NCBI GenBank assembly: GCA_036381235.1 | Contig: DASVDE010000001.1 | Location: 1-64,000 of the forward strand | DNA: 64,000 nt | Origin: DASVDE01 sp036381235 | Lineage (GTDB): Bacteria > Actinomycetota > Thermoleophilia > Solirubrobacterales > 70-9 | Direction: 5' to 3' | Shown here: positions 26,009 through 33,673 of the stretch, piece after piece | Layout of the letters: every line of letters starts with the position of its first letter | Numbering within the stretch: the stretch's first letter is position 1 | Position numbers and translations under genes: made by a program | The notes under the pieces: model-generated | Told to the model about the DNA's origin: nothing | The model's database searches: none | Seen by the model: only the letters and a program-made list of their open reading frames with translations

Positions 26009-26327
26009 CGGCCTGCCGCCCCGCCTCGGTCAAGCGTCCCGCCAGCCGATTCCAGGAGATTGCCAGCTGCAGCCGCTCCGACGGCGTTCGATCCAGGCTG
26101 GAGCGCAGGTGGAATCGGTCGTGGTGGTGTTCCAGGGGCTCCGCGTCAAGCAGCAGGCACTCGCCCATCGCGGCGAGCAGGCGCTCAACGGTCTCGACAC
26201 TGGGCGAGACTTCGCCGCGCTCGATGCGGCTGATCGCTGCCTGATCCGTTCCCGCCCGCAAAGCGAGACTTCGCTGGCTGATCCCGTGCCGTTTCCGGGT
26301 CCGCTTGACAATTTCCGCAGCGCTCAC
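25998..26327 (-). CDS. XRE-family HTH regulator, likely antitoxin/repressor
   Basis: 109 residues, GTG at 26327. Helix-turn-helix of the Cro/C1 type: ISQRSLALRAGTDQAAISRI followed by ERGEVSPSVETVERLLAAMG. The C-terminal half (about 60-109) is polar and unassigned. The GTG lies only ten bases from a perfect 18-bp palindrome, and CATAAT at a -10 position seven bases before the start suggests a leaderless, self-repressed transcript. It is coupled to the nucleotidyltransferase gene by an 11-base overlap. Confidence 0.85.
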   Translation of the reverse strand: MSAAEIVKRTRKRHGISQRSLALRAGTDQAAISRIERGEVSPSVETVERLLAAMGECLLLDAEPLEHHHDRFHLRSSLDRTPSERLQLAISWNRLAGRLTEAGRQADVR

Positions 26328-26336
26328 GGGGTAGAT

Positions 26337-26354
26337 TATGCCTTATAAGGCATA
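26337..26354. promoter_or_regulatory. Perfect 18-bp palindrome, putative XRE operator
   Basis: TATGCCTTATAAGGCATA is fully self-complementary. It overlaps the likely -10 box (CATAAT read on the minus strand) of the XRE gene and lies just beyond the lhr stop codon (26356-26358). Autorepression by the XRE protein is the simplest reading; it might also end lhr transcription. Confidence 0.7.
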
Positions 26355-26355
26355 G

Positions 26356-29300
26356 CTATGCCGAGAAGGTGAGCTTGCGGGGACCACGGCTGAAGCCGGC
26401 GCTGAGCAGGGACTCCTCGTGGCCGGAGCCGATCACGGGGTCGCCGTCGACCTTCTCGATGCCGAGCCTTGGCAGGCGACCGGCGGAAACGGCCTCGGCC
26501 AAAGCTGCTGCGGCCTCGGCCAGGGCGGCGCCGTCGAGCTCGACGAGACGGAGGATGCCGCGACCGCCCCGCTCCACATAGATGAGGGGCTCGCCGTCGC
26601 GCAGCAGCAGGTGAGCGCCGGGGGCGCGAGCCGGGCGGCGACCGTTGGGCGGTTTCGGCCAGGGCAGAGTGGCGCCGTAGGGGTTGGCCGGGTCGGTGGC
26701 GGCAAGCACCAGGTAGGAGCCGTCCTCGATCGGCAGGGAGCGGAGCCGCTCGACAGCGCCGGCCAGGGCGAACTGGGCGCCGCCGAGGCCCTCGACGAAG
26801 TAGCCGCGGCGGGCGGTGCCCAGCAGCTCGAGGTTGCCCAGCTCCGCATAGAGAGTGGAGAAACCGCCTGGGATCCCCTCGGCGAGGACGGTCTCACGGG
26901 TGACGATGCCATGGCGCTCCAGCATCAGCTCGGCCTGGGCGCGCAGGCGCGGGCCGGTGGCCGGGGCGTTCTCGAACAGCGGCGCGGTCAGCGACCAGCG
27001 CCCCTGCACGGCGGCGCCGGTCGTGGAGCGGCGGCGGGCGAAGCGGCGCCCGCCCTGGCGACTTCCTCGCGCTATGCGCGAGGAAGTCGCCAGGGACCCA
27101 TCGTTTCCCGCCACCGCACGAAGCCGGGGAGCGCGCAACGGGGAGAACGCGTCGTTCGTGACCTCTCCGGTCCACGCCAGGTCCCAGAGCGCGGCGTGCA
27201 GCTCCTCTGCGGGGAAGTCGAGGTCGGCCATCAGGTCAAGCCAGAAGTCGGGACCGGCGGCGAGGCGCTCGCGGATCGCGTCGTGGGGCGCGCCCTCGGG
27301 GCGCTCCAGCTTGGAGTTGGCGGGCGGCGGGCCGGCGAGGCGCACGTCCTCGCGGAAGTAGAGGGCGACGCGGCCGTCGCTGCGACCGAGCGGGCCGGCG
27401 CCGATCCAGACCACCTCGCCGCTGGTGCAGAGCTCGTCCAGCCAGGTGGGACTGTAAGCGCCAAGGCGGCGCGGCAGCACGTCGTTCTCCCAGACCTTGG
27501 GGGTGAGGGAGACGCCCTGCATGGGGACCAGCGCCTCGCGCAGGCGGTCGGGGCCGGCGCCCGCCGGGCGGTGGGCGTCGACGTTCTGCCAGCTGGGCAG
27601 GAAGCGGGCGAGACGCTCGCGAGCGGCGGGCTCGACCTCGCGACGCAGGTGGGCGAGGCTGGCGCGGCGGACGCGGCGCAGGGAGTCGGCGTCGCACCAC
27701 TCGCGCTCGCTGCCGCCGGGAAGCAACTCGCCGCGGACAAGCGCGCCCTCGCGCTCCAGCTCGCGCAGCGCCGGGGTGGGGTCGACGCCGTAGCGGGCGG
27801 CGAGCTGGGCGGTCGGGAAGGGGCCGTGGCTGCGGGCGTAGCGGCGGACGACGGCGCGCAGCGCGTCGGGATGGTCTTCGAGGAAGGCCTCGGGAAGGCC
27901 GGGCGGGGGCGGCACGCCGAGCGCGTCGCGGTAGAGGCCGGCGTCCTCGGCGGCGATGTAGCGCTCCTCGCCGCCGATCCGCACCGCCGCCGCCCGGCGC
28001 TCGGCGACCAGCTTCTCCAGCATCGAGGCGGCCGAGTAACCCTCGGCGACCCGCTCGGCGCACTCCTCGGCGCTGAGGTCGCCGATGTTGCGGAGGATCT
28101 GCTGCAGCGCGTCGCGGTCGCCCGCCCGGCCGGCCTCGGTGCGGTGCTGGAGTTGGGCCTCGACCTCCTCCAGCGCCTCGGGGTCGATCAGCTCGCGTAG
28201 CTCCTCCTGGCCGAGCAGCTCGCGCAGCAGGTCGCGGTCCAGCGCCAGGGCGGCCGCGCGCCGCTCCGCGTTCGGCGTGTCCCCCTCGTACATGTAGGTG
28301 GCGACGTAGTCGAAGAGCAGCGAGGAGGCGAACGGCGACGCGGTCGGCGTCTCGACCTCGACCAGGCTGAGTCGGCGCGAGTGCAGATCCCGCAGCAGCT
28401 GCGCCAGGGAGGGAAGGTCGAGCACGTCGCGCAGGCACTCGCGGTAGGTCTCGAGGATGACCGGGAAGCGGGGAAAGTCGCGGGCGACCTCAAGCAGGCT
28501 CTGCGACTTCAGCCGCTGCTGCCACAGCGGCGTGCGCTTGCCCGGGTAGGCGCGGGGGATGAGCAGCGAGCGGGAGGCGTTCTCGCGGAAGCGGGCGCCG
28601 AACAGGGCACTGCCCGACAGCTCGCGGACGACCAGGTCCTCCAGCTCGTCGGGCTCGACCATGACCAGATCGGCGGGCGGCGGCTCGTCGGCGTCGGGCA
28701 GGTGGATGACGATGCCGTCGTCGGACCAGATCGCGTCCGCCTCCAGCTGGCGCTCCTCGCGGATCTTCTGGCCCAGCGCCAGGCCCCAGGCGGCGTGGAC
28801 GCGGCCCCCGTAGGGAGAGAGGACGCAGAGGCGCCAGTCGCCGATCTCATCGCGGAAGCGCTCGACGACGATCGTCTCGTCGGAGGGGACGACGCGGGTC
28901 GCGGCCTGCTGCTCACGCAGGTAGGCGACGAGGTTCTCGGCGGCGCGGCGGTCGAGGTCGTGGGAAACGGCCAACTCGGCCGGATCGCTGTTGACCGCCT
29001 CGCGCGCGAAGGCGCCGATCGCCCGGCCCAGCTCGGCGGGGCGGCCGATCCCGTCCCCCTTCCAGAAGGGGACGGCACCGGGAGCGCCCGGCGCGGGGGT
29101 GACGATGACGCGGTCGCGGGTGATCTCCTCGATCCGCCAGGTGGTGGCGCCGAGCAGGAAGGTCTGGCCGGCGCGCGCCTCGTAGACCATCTCCTCGTCC
29201 AACTCGCCGACGCGGCGGCCGTCGGGCAGGTGGACGCCGTAGAGGCCGCGGTCGGGAATCGTGCCGGCATTGGTGACGACCAGCTGGAGGGCGCCTTTTC

Positions 29301-31089
29301 GGCCGTGCATCGTTCCCTTGGTGCGGTCCCAGACGATGCGCGGGCGCAGCTCGGCGAAGCGGTCGGAGGGGTAGCGCCCGTCGAGCATGTCGAGGACGTT
29401 CTCCAGTTGCTCGCGGGAGAGCTCGCCGAAGGGTTCGGCGGCGGTGACGAGGCGCTCGACCTCGTCGACCTCCCACTCGTCGAGGGCCGCCATCGAGACC
29501 AGGTGCTGGGCGAGCACGTCGAGTGGGTTCTGCGGGATCACCGTCTCCTCGATCTCGCCGTCGCGCATGCGGCGGGCGACGACGGCGCACTCGAGCAGGT
29601 CGGCGCGGAACTTGGGGAAGATGCGGCCCTTGGAGACCTCGCCGAGGCCGTGGCCGGCGCGGCCGACCCGCTGCAGGCCGCGGCTGACCGACTTCGGCGA
29701 CTCGACCTGGATCACCAGATCGACGGCGCCCATGTCGATCCCCAGCTCCAGGGACGACGTCGCCACCAGGCAAGGGAGCTGGCCCGACTTGAGCATCTCC
29801 TCGACGACCGTGCGCTCCTCGTGGGACAGGGACCCGTGGTGGGCCCGGGCGATCTCGGGCGGATCCGCCTCGGCGGGTCCTGTCGCCGCAGGGGACCCAC
29901 CACCCCCTGCGGTAGCTAAAGCTTCCTCGGGGTCGGTACCCCCTTCGACGCCACCCGCCGCGCCAGCGTCTCCGGCAGACGCCTCACCCTCTACCCGCTC
30001 GCTGTTCCCCAGCTGCTCCGAGGCCGGCAGCTCCTGCCAAGCCTCCTCGGCCGCGAGCTCGTTCAGTCGTTTAGCTAAGCGTTCTGCTGCCCTACGGGCG
30101 TTGACGAAGATGATCGTGGAGGTGTGCTGCTTGACCAGGCGGAGGAGCTCGGGGTAGATCGCGGGCCAGATCGAGCGGACGTGGGCCAGGGGCTCCCCCT
30201 CGGCGGGGGTCCCGTCCTCGCTGGGGAAGGCGGGCGCGCCAGGGTCGGCCATGTCCTCGACCGGGACGACGATCTGCAGGTCCAGCGCCTTGGTCCTCCC
30301 CGCATCCACGATCCGGCACTCCCGTTTCGGCCCCACGAGGAACTTCGCTATCCGCTCCAACGGGCGTTGCGTTGCAGATAGGCCTATCCGCTGGAGGCCA
30401 TACCCATCGCTCGCGGCGGGTCCTGTCGCCGCAGGGGACCCACCGCCCCCTGCGGTAGCTAAAGCTTCCTCGGGGTCGGTACCCCCTACGACGCCACCCG
30501 CCGCGCCACGGGCATTGTCCCTCACCAGATGGTCGAGTCGCTCCAGAGTCAACGCGAGGTGAGAGCCCCTCTTGGACTGAGCGACGGCGTGGATCTCATC
30601 GACGATCACCGCCTCGACGCCGGTGAGAATCTCGCGCGCGCCCGAGGAGAGCATCAGGTAGAGGGACTCGGGCGTCGTGATCAGGATGTCCGGCGGGTCT
30701 TTGCGCATTGCCCGGCGCTCGGACTGGCTGGTGTCGCCGGTGCGCAGCCCCACCGATATATCGGTGCCGATTCCCCGCAGCGGCGCCCGCAGGTTGCGCT
30801 CGATGTCGTAGGAGAGAGCCTTGAGCGGCGAGACGTAGACGATCCGCACCCCAGGGGTGAGGTCTTTCCGGCGTGAGAGCCGATCGATCCCCCAGAGAAA
30901 GGCGGCGAGCGTCTTGCCGGAGCCGGTCGGCGCGCAGATCAGCGCGTTGGCGCCGCCGGAGATCGCCTCCCAGCCCCCCGACTGGGCCGGCGTCGGCCCT
31001 TCAAACGAGGCCTCGAACCAGCGCCGCACAGGTGCGCTGAAGGGCGCCAGCGGATCGGATTCCACACTCTTCTCCGCGTCAGTGGTCAA
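26356..31089 (-). CDS. lhr: ATP-dependent helicase Lhr (long form)
   Basis: 1577 residues, TTG start at 31089 (GTG at 31065 possible). Superfamily 2 core: Walker A APTGSGKT 53-60, DEIH 164-167, SAT 238-240, and motif VI QRVGRAGH near 478. Then come the winged helix, beta domain and the long Lhr C-terminal part with ARRRSTTGAAVQGRWS. Family members unwind RNA:DNA hybrids with 3'-5' polarity and act in DNA repair. Three segments do not look native: about residues 194-226, 375-406 and 1327-1346 interrupt otherwise continuous conserved blocks and are encoded by repeat elements. The frame stays intact throughout, so the protein is probably made. Confidence 0.95.
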   Translation of the reverse strand: MTTDAEKSVESDPLAPFSAPVRRWFEASFEGPTPAQSGGWEAISGGANALICAPTGSGKTLAAFLWGIDRLSRRKDLTPGVRIVYVSPLKALSYDIERNLRAPLRGIGTDISVGLRTGDTSQSERRAMRKDPPDILITTPESLYLMLSSGAREILTGVEAVIVDEIHAVAQSKRGSHLALTLERLDHLVRDNARGAAGGVVGGTDPEEALATAGGGGSPAATGPAASDGYGLQRIGLSATQRPLERIAKFLVGPKRECRIVDAGRTKALDLQIVVPVEDMADPGAPAFPSEDGTPAEGEPLAHVRSIWPAIYPELLRLVKQHTSTIIFVNARRAAERLAKRLNELAAEEAWQELPASEQLGNSERVEGEASAGDAGAAGGVEGGTDPEEALATAGGGGSPAATGPAEADPPEIARAHHGSLSHEERTVVEEMLKSGQLPCLVATSSLELGIDMGAVDLVIQVESPKSVSRGLQRVGRAGHGLGEVSKGRIFPKFRADLLECAVVARRMRDGEIEETVIPQNPLDVLAQHLVSMAALDEWEVDEVERLVTAAEPFGELSREQLENVLDMLDGRYPSDRFAELRPRIVWDRTKGTMHGRKGALQLVVTNAGTIPDRGLYGVHLPDGRRVGELDEEMVYEARAGQTFLLGATTWRIEEITRDRVIVTPAPGAPGAVPFWKGDGIGRPAELGRAIGAFAREAVNSDPAELAVSHDLDRRAAENLVAYLREQQAATRVVPSDETIVVERFRDEIGDWRLCVLSPYGGRVHAAWGLALGQKIREERQLEADAIWSDDGIVIHLPDADEPPPADLVMVEPDELEDLVVRELSGSALFGARFRENASRSLLIPRAYPGKRTPLWQQRLKSQSLLEVARDFPRFPVILETYRECLRDVLDLPSLAQLLRDLHSRRLSLVEVETPTASPFASSLLFDYVATYMYEGDTPNAERRAAALALDRDLLRELLGQEELRELIDPEALEEVEAQLQHRTEAGRAGDRDALQQILRNIGDLSAEECAERVAEGYSAASMLEKLVAERRAAAVRIGGEERYIAAEDAGLYRDALGVPPPPGLPEAFLEDHPDALRAVVRRYARSHGPFPTAQLAARYGVDPTPALRELEREGALVRGELLPGGSEREWCDADSLRRVRRASLAHLRREVEPAARERLARFLPSWQNVDAHRPAGAGPDRLREALVPMQGVSLTPKVWENDVLPRRLGAYSPTWLDELCTSGEVVWIGAGPLGRSDGRVALYFREDVRLAGPPPANSKLERPEGAPHDAIRERLAAGPDFWLDLMADLDFPAEELHAALWDLAWTGEVTNDAFSPLRAPRLRAVAGNDGSLATSSRIARGSRQGGRRFARRRSTTGAAVQGRWSLTAPLFENAPATGPRLRAQAELMLERHGIVTRETVLAEGIPGGFSTLYAELGNLELLGTARRGYFVEGLGGAQFALAGAVERLRSLPIEDGSYLVLAATDPANPYGATLPWPKPPNGRRPARAPGAHLLLRDGEPLIYVERGGRGILRLVELDGAALAEAAAALAEAVSAGRLPRLGIEKVDGDPVIGSGHEESLLSAGFSRGPRKLTFSA
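27053..27095. repeat. Intragenic palindrome in lhr (element B)
   Basis: A 20-bp perfect stem: 27053-27072 and 27076-27095 with only a TAT loop. On the lhr strand it encodes SLATSSRIARGSRQG in frame, between RLRAVAG and GRRFARRRS. The right end GTCGCCAGGGACCCA (27086-27100) nearly matches GTCGCC...GGGGACCCA of the 95-bp elements further along the same gene. Confidence 0.9.
29871..29965. repeat. 95-bp intragenic repeat in lhr, copy A1
   Basis: 93 of 95 bases equal copy A2 (30414-30508). It contains a hairpin CCGCAGGGG (29886-29894)/CCCCTGCGG (29904-29912) and GGGGT/ACCCC further on. On the lhr strand it encodes GGTDPEEALATAGGGGSPAA in frame, in a loop between helicase strands ahead of ARAHHGSLS. 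Confidence 0.93.
30414..30508. repeat. 95-bp intragenic repeat in lhr, copy A2
   Basis: Same orientation, reading frame and sequence as A1 apart from two bases. It lies between the DEIH box and the SAT motif, interrupting what is normally a short link from ERLD to QRIGLSAT. Confidence 0.93.
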
Positions 31090-31141
31090 CCCACCGATCC
31101 TACGCCCAACGCATCGCTCATGCCGTCAATAGGATCGGCGG

Positions 31142-31960
31142 ATGAAGCAGCAAACCCGCAGCAGAATCGCCAGCGGCCTCGATCGGGCGAGACTGTTGGG
31201 GGCCGTGGAACGCCTGCGGGCGGGCTGGCTGACCATGCAGGCTCGAGGCGGCCCCGATGCCGATCCCGACGGCCTTCCACTCCCTCCTTCGCGCCTGCGC
31301 CTGCTGGTCGACGGCCGCAGCGGCGATGCCGAGCGGTTTCTCTGGGTCGGCGCGCAGGCCGCCGGCTCGCTGCGCGCCGCCGCGGCCGACTCGGGAACGC
31401 CAATCGAGAATATGGCGGCGATCCTCGACTTCGGCTGTGGAAGCGGCCGCGTCGCCAGGCACTGGGCAAACCTCGAGGGGGTGGAGGTCCACGGCTGCGA
31501 CTACAACGAGGATCTCGTCGCCTGGTGCGAGGACAACCTCCCCTTCGTGCGGGCGATCCGCAACGAGCTGGCGCCGCCGACGTCATACGAGACGGAGAGC
31601 TTCGACCTGATCTATGCCCTCTCCGTCCTCAGCCACCTCAGCGAGCCCCTCCAGCACGCCTGGGTCGCCGAGTTCCGCCGTCTCCTGAAACCCGGCGGAC
31701 TGCTGATCGTCAGCATGCTCGGCAACGCGTGCCGCGACCGGTTGACCGATGAGGAGCGCCGCCGTTACGACCGCGGCGAGCTGGTGGTCGAGCGGCCACG
31801 GATGGTGGGCAGCAACCTGTGCACCGCCTATCACCCTCGTGCCTACGTCACCGATCACCTGCTCGATGACTTCACCGACATCCAAGTCCTCGAGTTCGGG
31901 TCCTCCGAGCAGTCGCTGATGCAGGACACCTACATCGCCCGCTTGCCTGGCGGCGCCTGA
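31142..31960 (+). CDS. SAM-dependent methyltransferase (class I)
   Basis: 272 residues, ATG at 31142 with GGATCGG upstream. Motif I is ILDFGCGSGR (DFGCGSG 96-102), an acidic HGCDYNEDLV follows as motif II, then SFDLIYALSVLSHLSEPLQH and LLKPGGLLIVSML. This is the Methyltransf_11/25 type used on small molecules or sugars. It diverges from lhr with a 52-base gap and is the first gene of the glycan region, so a role in decorating a glycan or lipid carrier is plausible. The target is not readable. Confidence 0.85.
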   Translation: MKQQTRSRIASGLDRARLLGAVERLRAGWLTMQARGGPDADPDGLPLPPSRLRLLVDGRSGDAERFLWVGAQAAGSLRAAAADSGTPIENMAAILDFGCGSGRVARHWANLEGVEVHGCDYNEDLVAWCEDNLPFVRAIRNELAPPTSYETESFDLIYALSVLSHLSEPLQHAWVAEFRRLLKPGGLLIVSMLGNACRDRLTDEERRRYDRGELVVERPRMVGSNLCTAYHPRAYVTDHLLDDFTDIQVLEFGSSEQSLMQDTYIARLPGGA

Positions 31961-31963
31961 GAA

Positions 31964-33115
31964 TCAGCCGGGACGGCCGCCGGCGAACCTAACGAAGGAG
32001 TACCAGGCGGGCTTCGGTACGAAGCCGGCGCCGAACAGGCCGCTGCCGTCGCAGAAGTTGCAGGAACCCGGCAGATCATCGACCGAGAACCAGTAGACGC
32101 GCTGGACCCGCCATTTCCTCTGCTGCTGCTTGAGCAGCCCCAAGGCCCCCTGGAGCTGCTGCCTCTGGCCGCCAATGCCTTTGGCGAAGGAGTTGCCCCG
32201 CCGGGGCGGCGATGAGCTCCAGCCCAGCTCGGTGATCCAGATTCCCTTGCCGGCGTCGTGGTTGGCTGCCAGCACCGCGCGCACCTCCTCGATGTAGGGG
32301 GTGAGACGCTGATAGCTGCCCGTGTAGGGGTGCAGAGCGATGCCGTTGAACTTGCTCTTGATGCCCGGCGTCGAGCGATACATCTGCTCGAGATAGTCGC
32401 CGGCGAAGTAGGCCTGCGGGGGCCTGCGCTTGCGAGTGGCCTCGATGGGATGCGCGAAGAGGCCGCCGAGCACGAGCTTCGCACCCGGATCCGCGCCTTT
32501 GAGCGCCGTGTAGGAGAGCTTCACCAGCTGCCCGTACTCGGCCGGGTTGGGCCTGACTACGAAGTACTTGAAGTTCTCCTCGTTCCAGATCTGCCAGGTG
32601 CGGATCGGGCGCCGGGGAATAGCCGGGTGTTCGAGCCAGAAGCTGCCCTGCGGCCCGTAGCGCCAGACTGCGAGCTTGAGGAAGCGCTGCCAGCCAGCGC
32701 GCTGCACGCCGGTGTGAACCGGCAGTGTCTTCGGCGCCCTGACCGCTCCGCCTGAGCCCGGCACCGGCACCGGCACCACCGCCCATGAGGGAGCGCCGTA
32801 GAGGAAGGGGAAGACGTCGATGCCGGCGGATGCGGCGGCCCCTACCAGCTCATCGACTCCCGACCAGACGGGTGCCCCATCCTTCGTCGGCTGGATCGAC
32901 TCCCAGAGGATCGGGATGCGGACGCTGTCGACGCCACCCTGCTTGAGCCGCGCGTACTGGTCGGCGCTGAGTCTGGTCTGGGGAACGACGCCCCAGAAAT
33001 TGCCCGGCAGCGCCTCTGCCACCGAGGCCGATGCTCCCGAGCAAACCGCTGCTACTGCGAGGACGGCCGCACAGGCACGCGCCCGCCCAGCTCTCGCCTT
33101 CCCGTCTCTCGCCAC
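31964..33115 (-). CDS. Secreted glycoside hydrolase, clan A (GH39/GH5-like)
   Basis: 383 residues. A signal peptide (about 1-36, ACAAVLAVAAVCSGASASVA) precedes a (beta/alpha)8 barrel. RIPILWESIQP, WQIWNEENFKYF with E179 as acid/base and GIWITELGWSSS with E296 as nucleophile are the clan A marks. GIALHPYTG lies between. The set resembles GH39 xylosidase-like and GH5 cellulase-like proteins common in actinobacterial polysaccharide loci. It may trim or remodel the surface polymer made by the neighbouring genes. It ends four bases beyond the convergent methyltransferase gene. Confidence 0.8.
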   Translation of the reverse strand: MARDGKARAGRARACAAVLAVAAVCSGASASVAEALPGNFWGVVPQTRLSADQYARLKQGGVDSVRIPILWESIQPTKDGAPVWSGVDELVGAAASAGIDVFPFLYGAPSWAVVPVPVPGSGGAVRAPKTLPVHTGVQRAGWQRFLKLAVWRYGPQGSFWLEHPAIPRRPIRTWQIWNEENFKYFVVRPNPAEYGQLVKLSYTALKGADPGAKLVLGGLFAHPIEATRKRRPPQAYFAGDYLEQMYRSTPGIKSKFNGIALHPYTGSYQRLTPYIEEVRAVLAANHDAGKGIWITELGWSSSPPRRGNSFAKGIGGQRQQLQGALGLLKQQQRKWRVQRVYWFSVDDLPGSCNFCDGSGLFGAGFVPKPAWYSFVRFAGGRPG

Positions 33116-33118
33116 GCG

Positions 33119-33673
33119 TCAGCTCGCCCTTGGCGAGACAGGTGCTCCACCACCGGCGCCGGCGCGGCGCTGGCGGCGCTGCTTCATCGCCACTGCGCCA
33201 AGCGAGATCGCAGCGAGAATGGCAATGGCTGCCAAGATCGGGACCAGCGGCGAAGAGCCATCCGACGAAGACCCGTTCTGACCGCCCTCCTGCATGCTGC
33301 TCACTGGAGCTCCGGATGAGAGTTGGCCTGGGCTACCCTGCCCGTTGCCGCTCCCATTGCCGGTTGTCGCGCCACCGTCAGATGAATTCCCCTTCGAAGA
33401 ATCCGTTCCCGAATTTGAGTCCGCGGTCGAGCCGCCGTCCGCGCGCGAGCCGGCGGGAGCGCCGGAGGCGCTTGCGGGAGGGCTGCCATCGACGGTCGGA
33501 GGCGTTCCCCCGCCCGTGGCGCTGAGCGGAGCCTCTCCGTAAACGACGCCACTCGAATCAGCTTGAGCAAAAACGGGAAAGCAAGCCAATGCCAGCAGAG
33601 CAAACACTGACAGGAGTCCGAAGGCGGCTCCGCCCGATCCCCGGGCAGGGTGGAAATGGCGCTTCCCGTGCAT
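33119..33673 (-). CDS. Small secreted Ser/Gly-rich protein with C-terminal membrane anchor
   Basis: 184 residues from the ATG at 33673. Signal peptide (about 1-38: FGLLSVFALLALACFPVFAQA), then SSGVVYGEAPLSATGG, a roughly 90-residue low-complexity stretch rich in S, G, T and N, and one hydrophobic helix (SPLVPILAAIAILAAISLGA) followed by MKQRRQRR. It looks like an exported, single-span stalk protein. There is no LPxTG signal. The SGVVY box after the signal peptide recurs in the secreted protein at 61703. Its 5' end overlaps the divergent O-antigen ligase gene by 85 bases unless that gene starts later. Confidence 0.6.
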   Translation of the reverse strand: MHGKRHFHPARGSGGAAFGLLSVFALLALACFPVFAQADSSGVVYGEAPLSATGGGTPPTVDGSPPASASGAPAGSRADGGSTADSNSGTDSSKGNSSDGGATTGNGSGNGQGSPGQLSSGAPVSSMQEGGQNGSSSDGSSPLVPILAAIAILAAISLGAVAMKQRRQRRAGAGGGAPVSPRAS

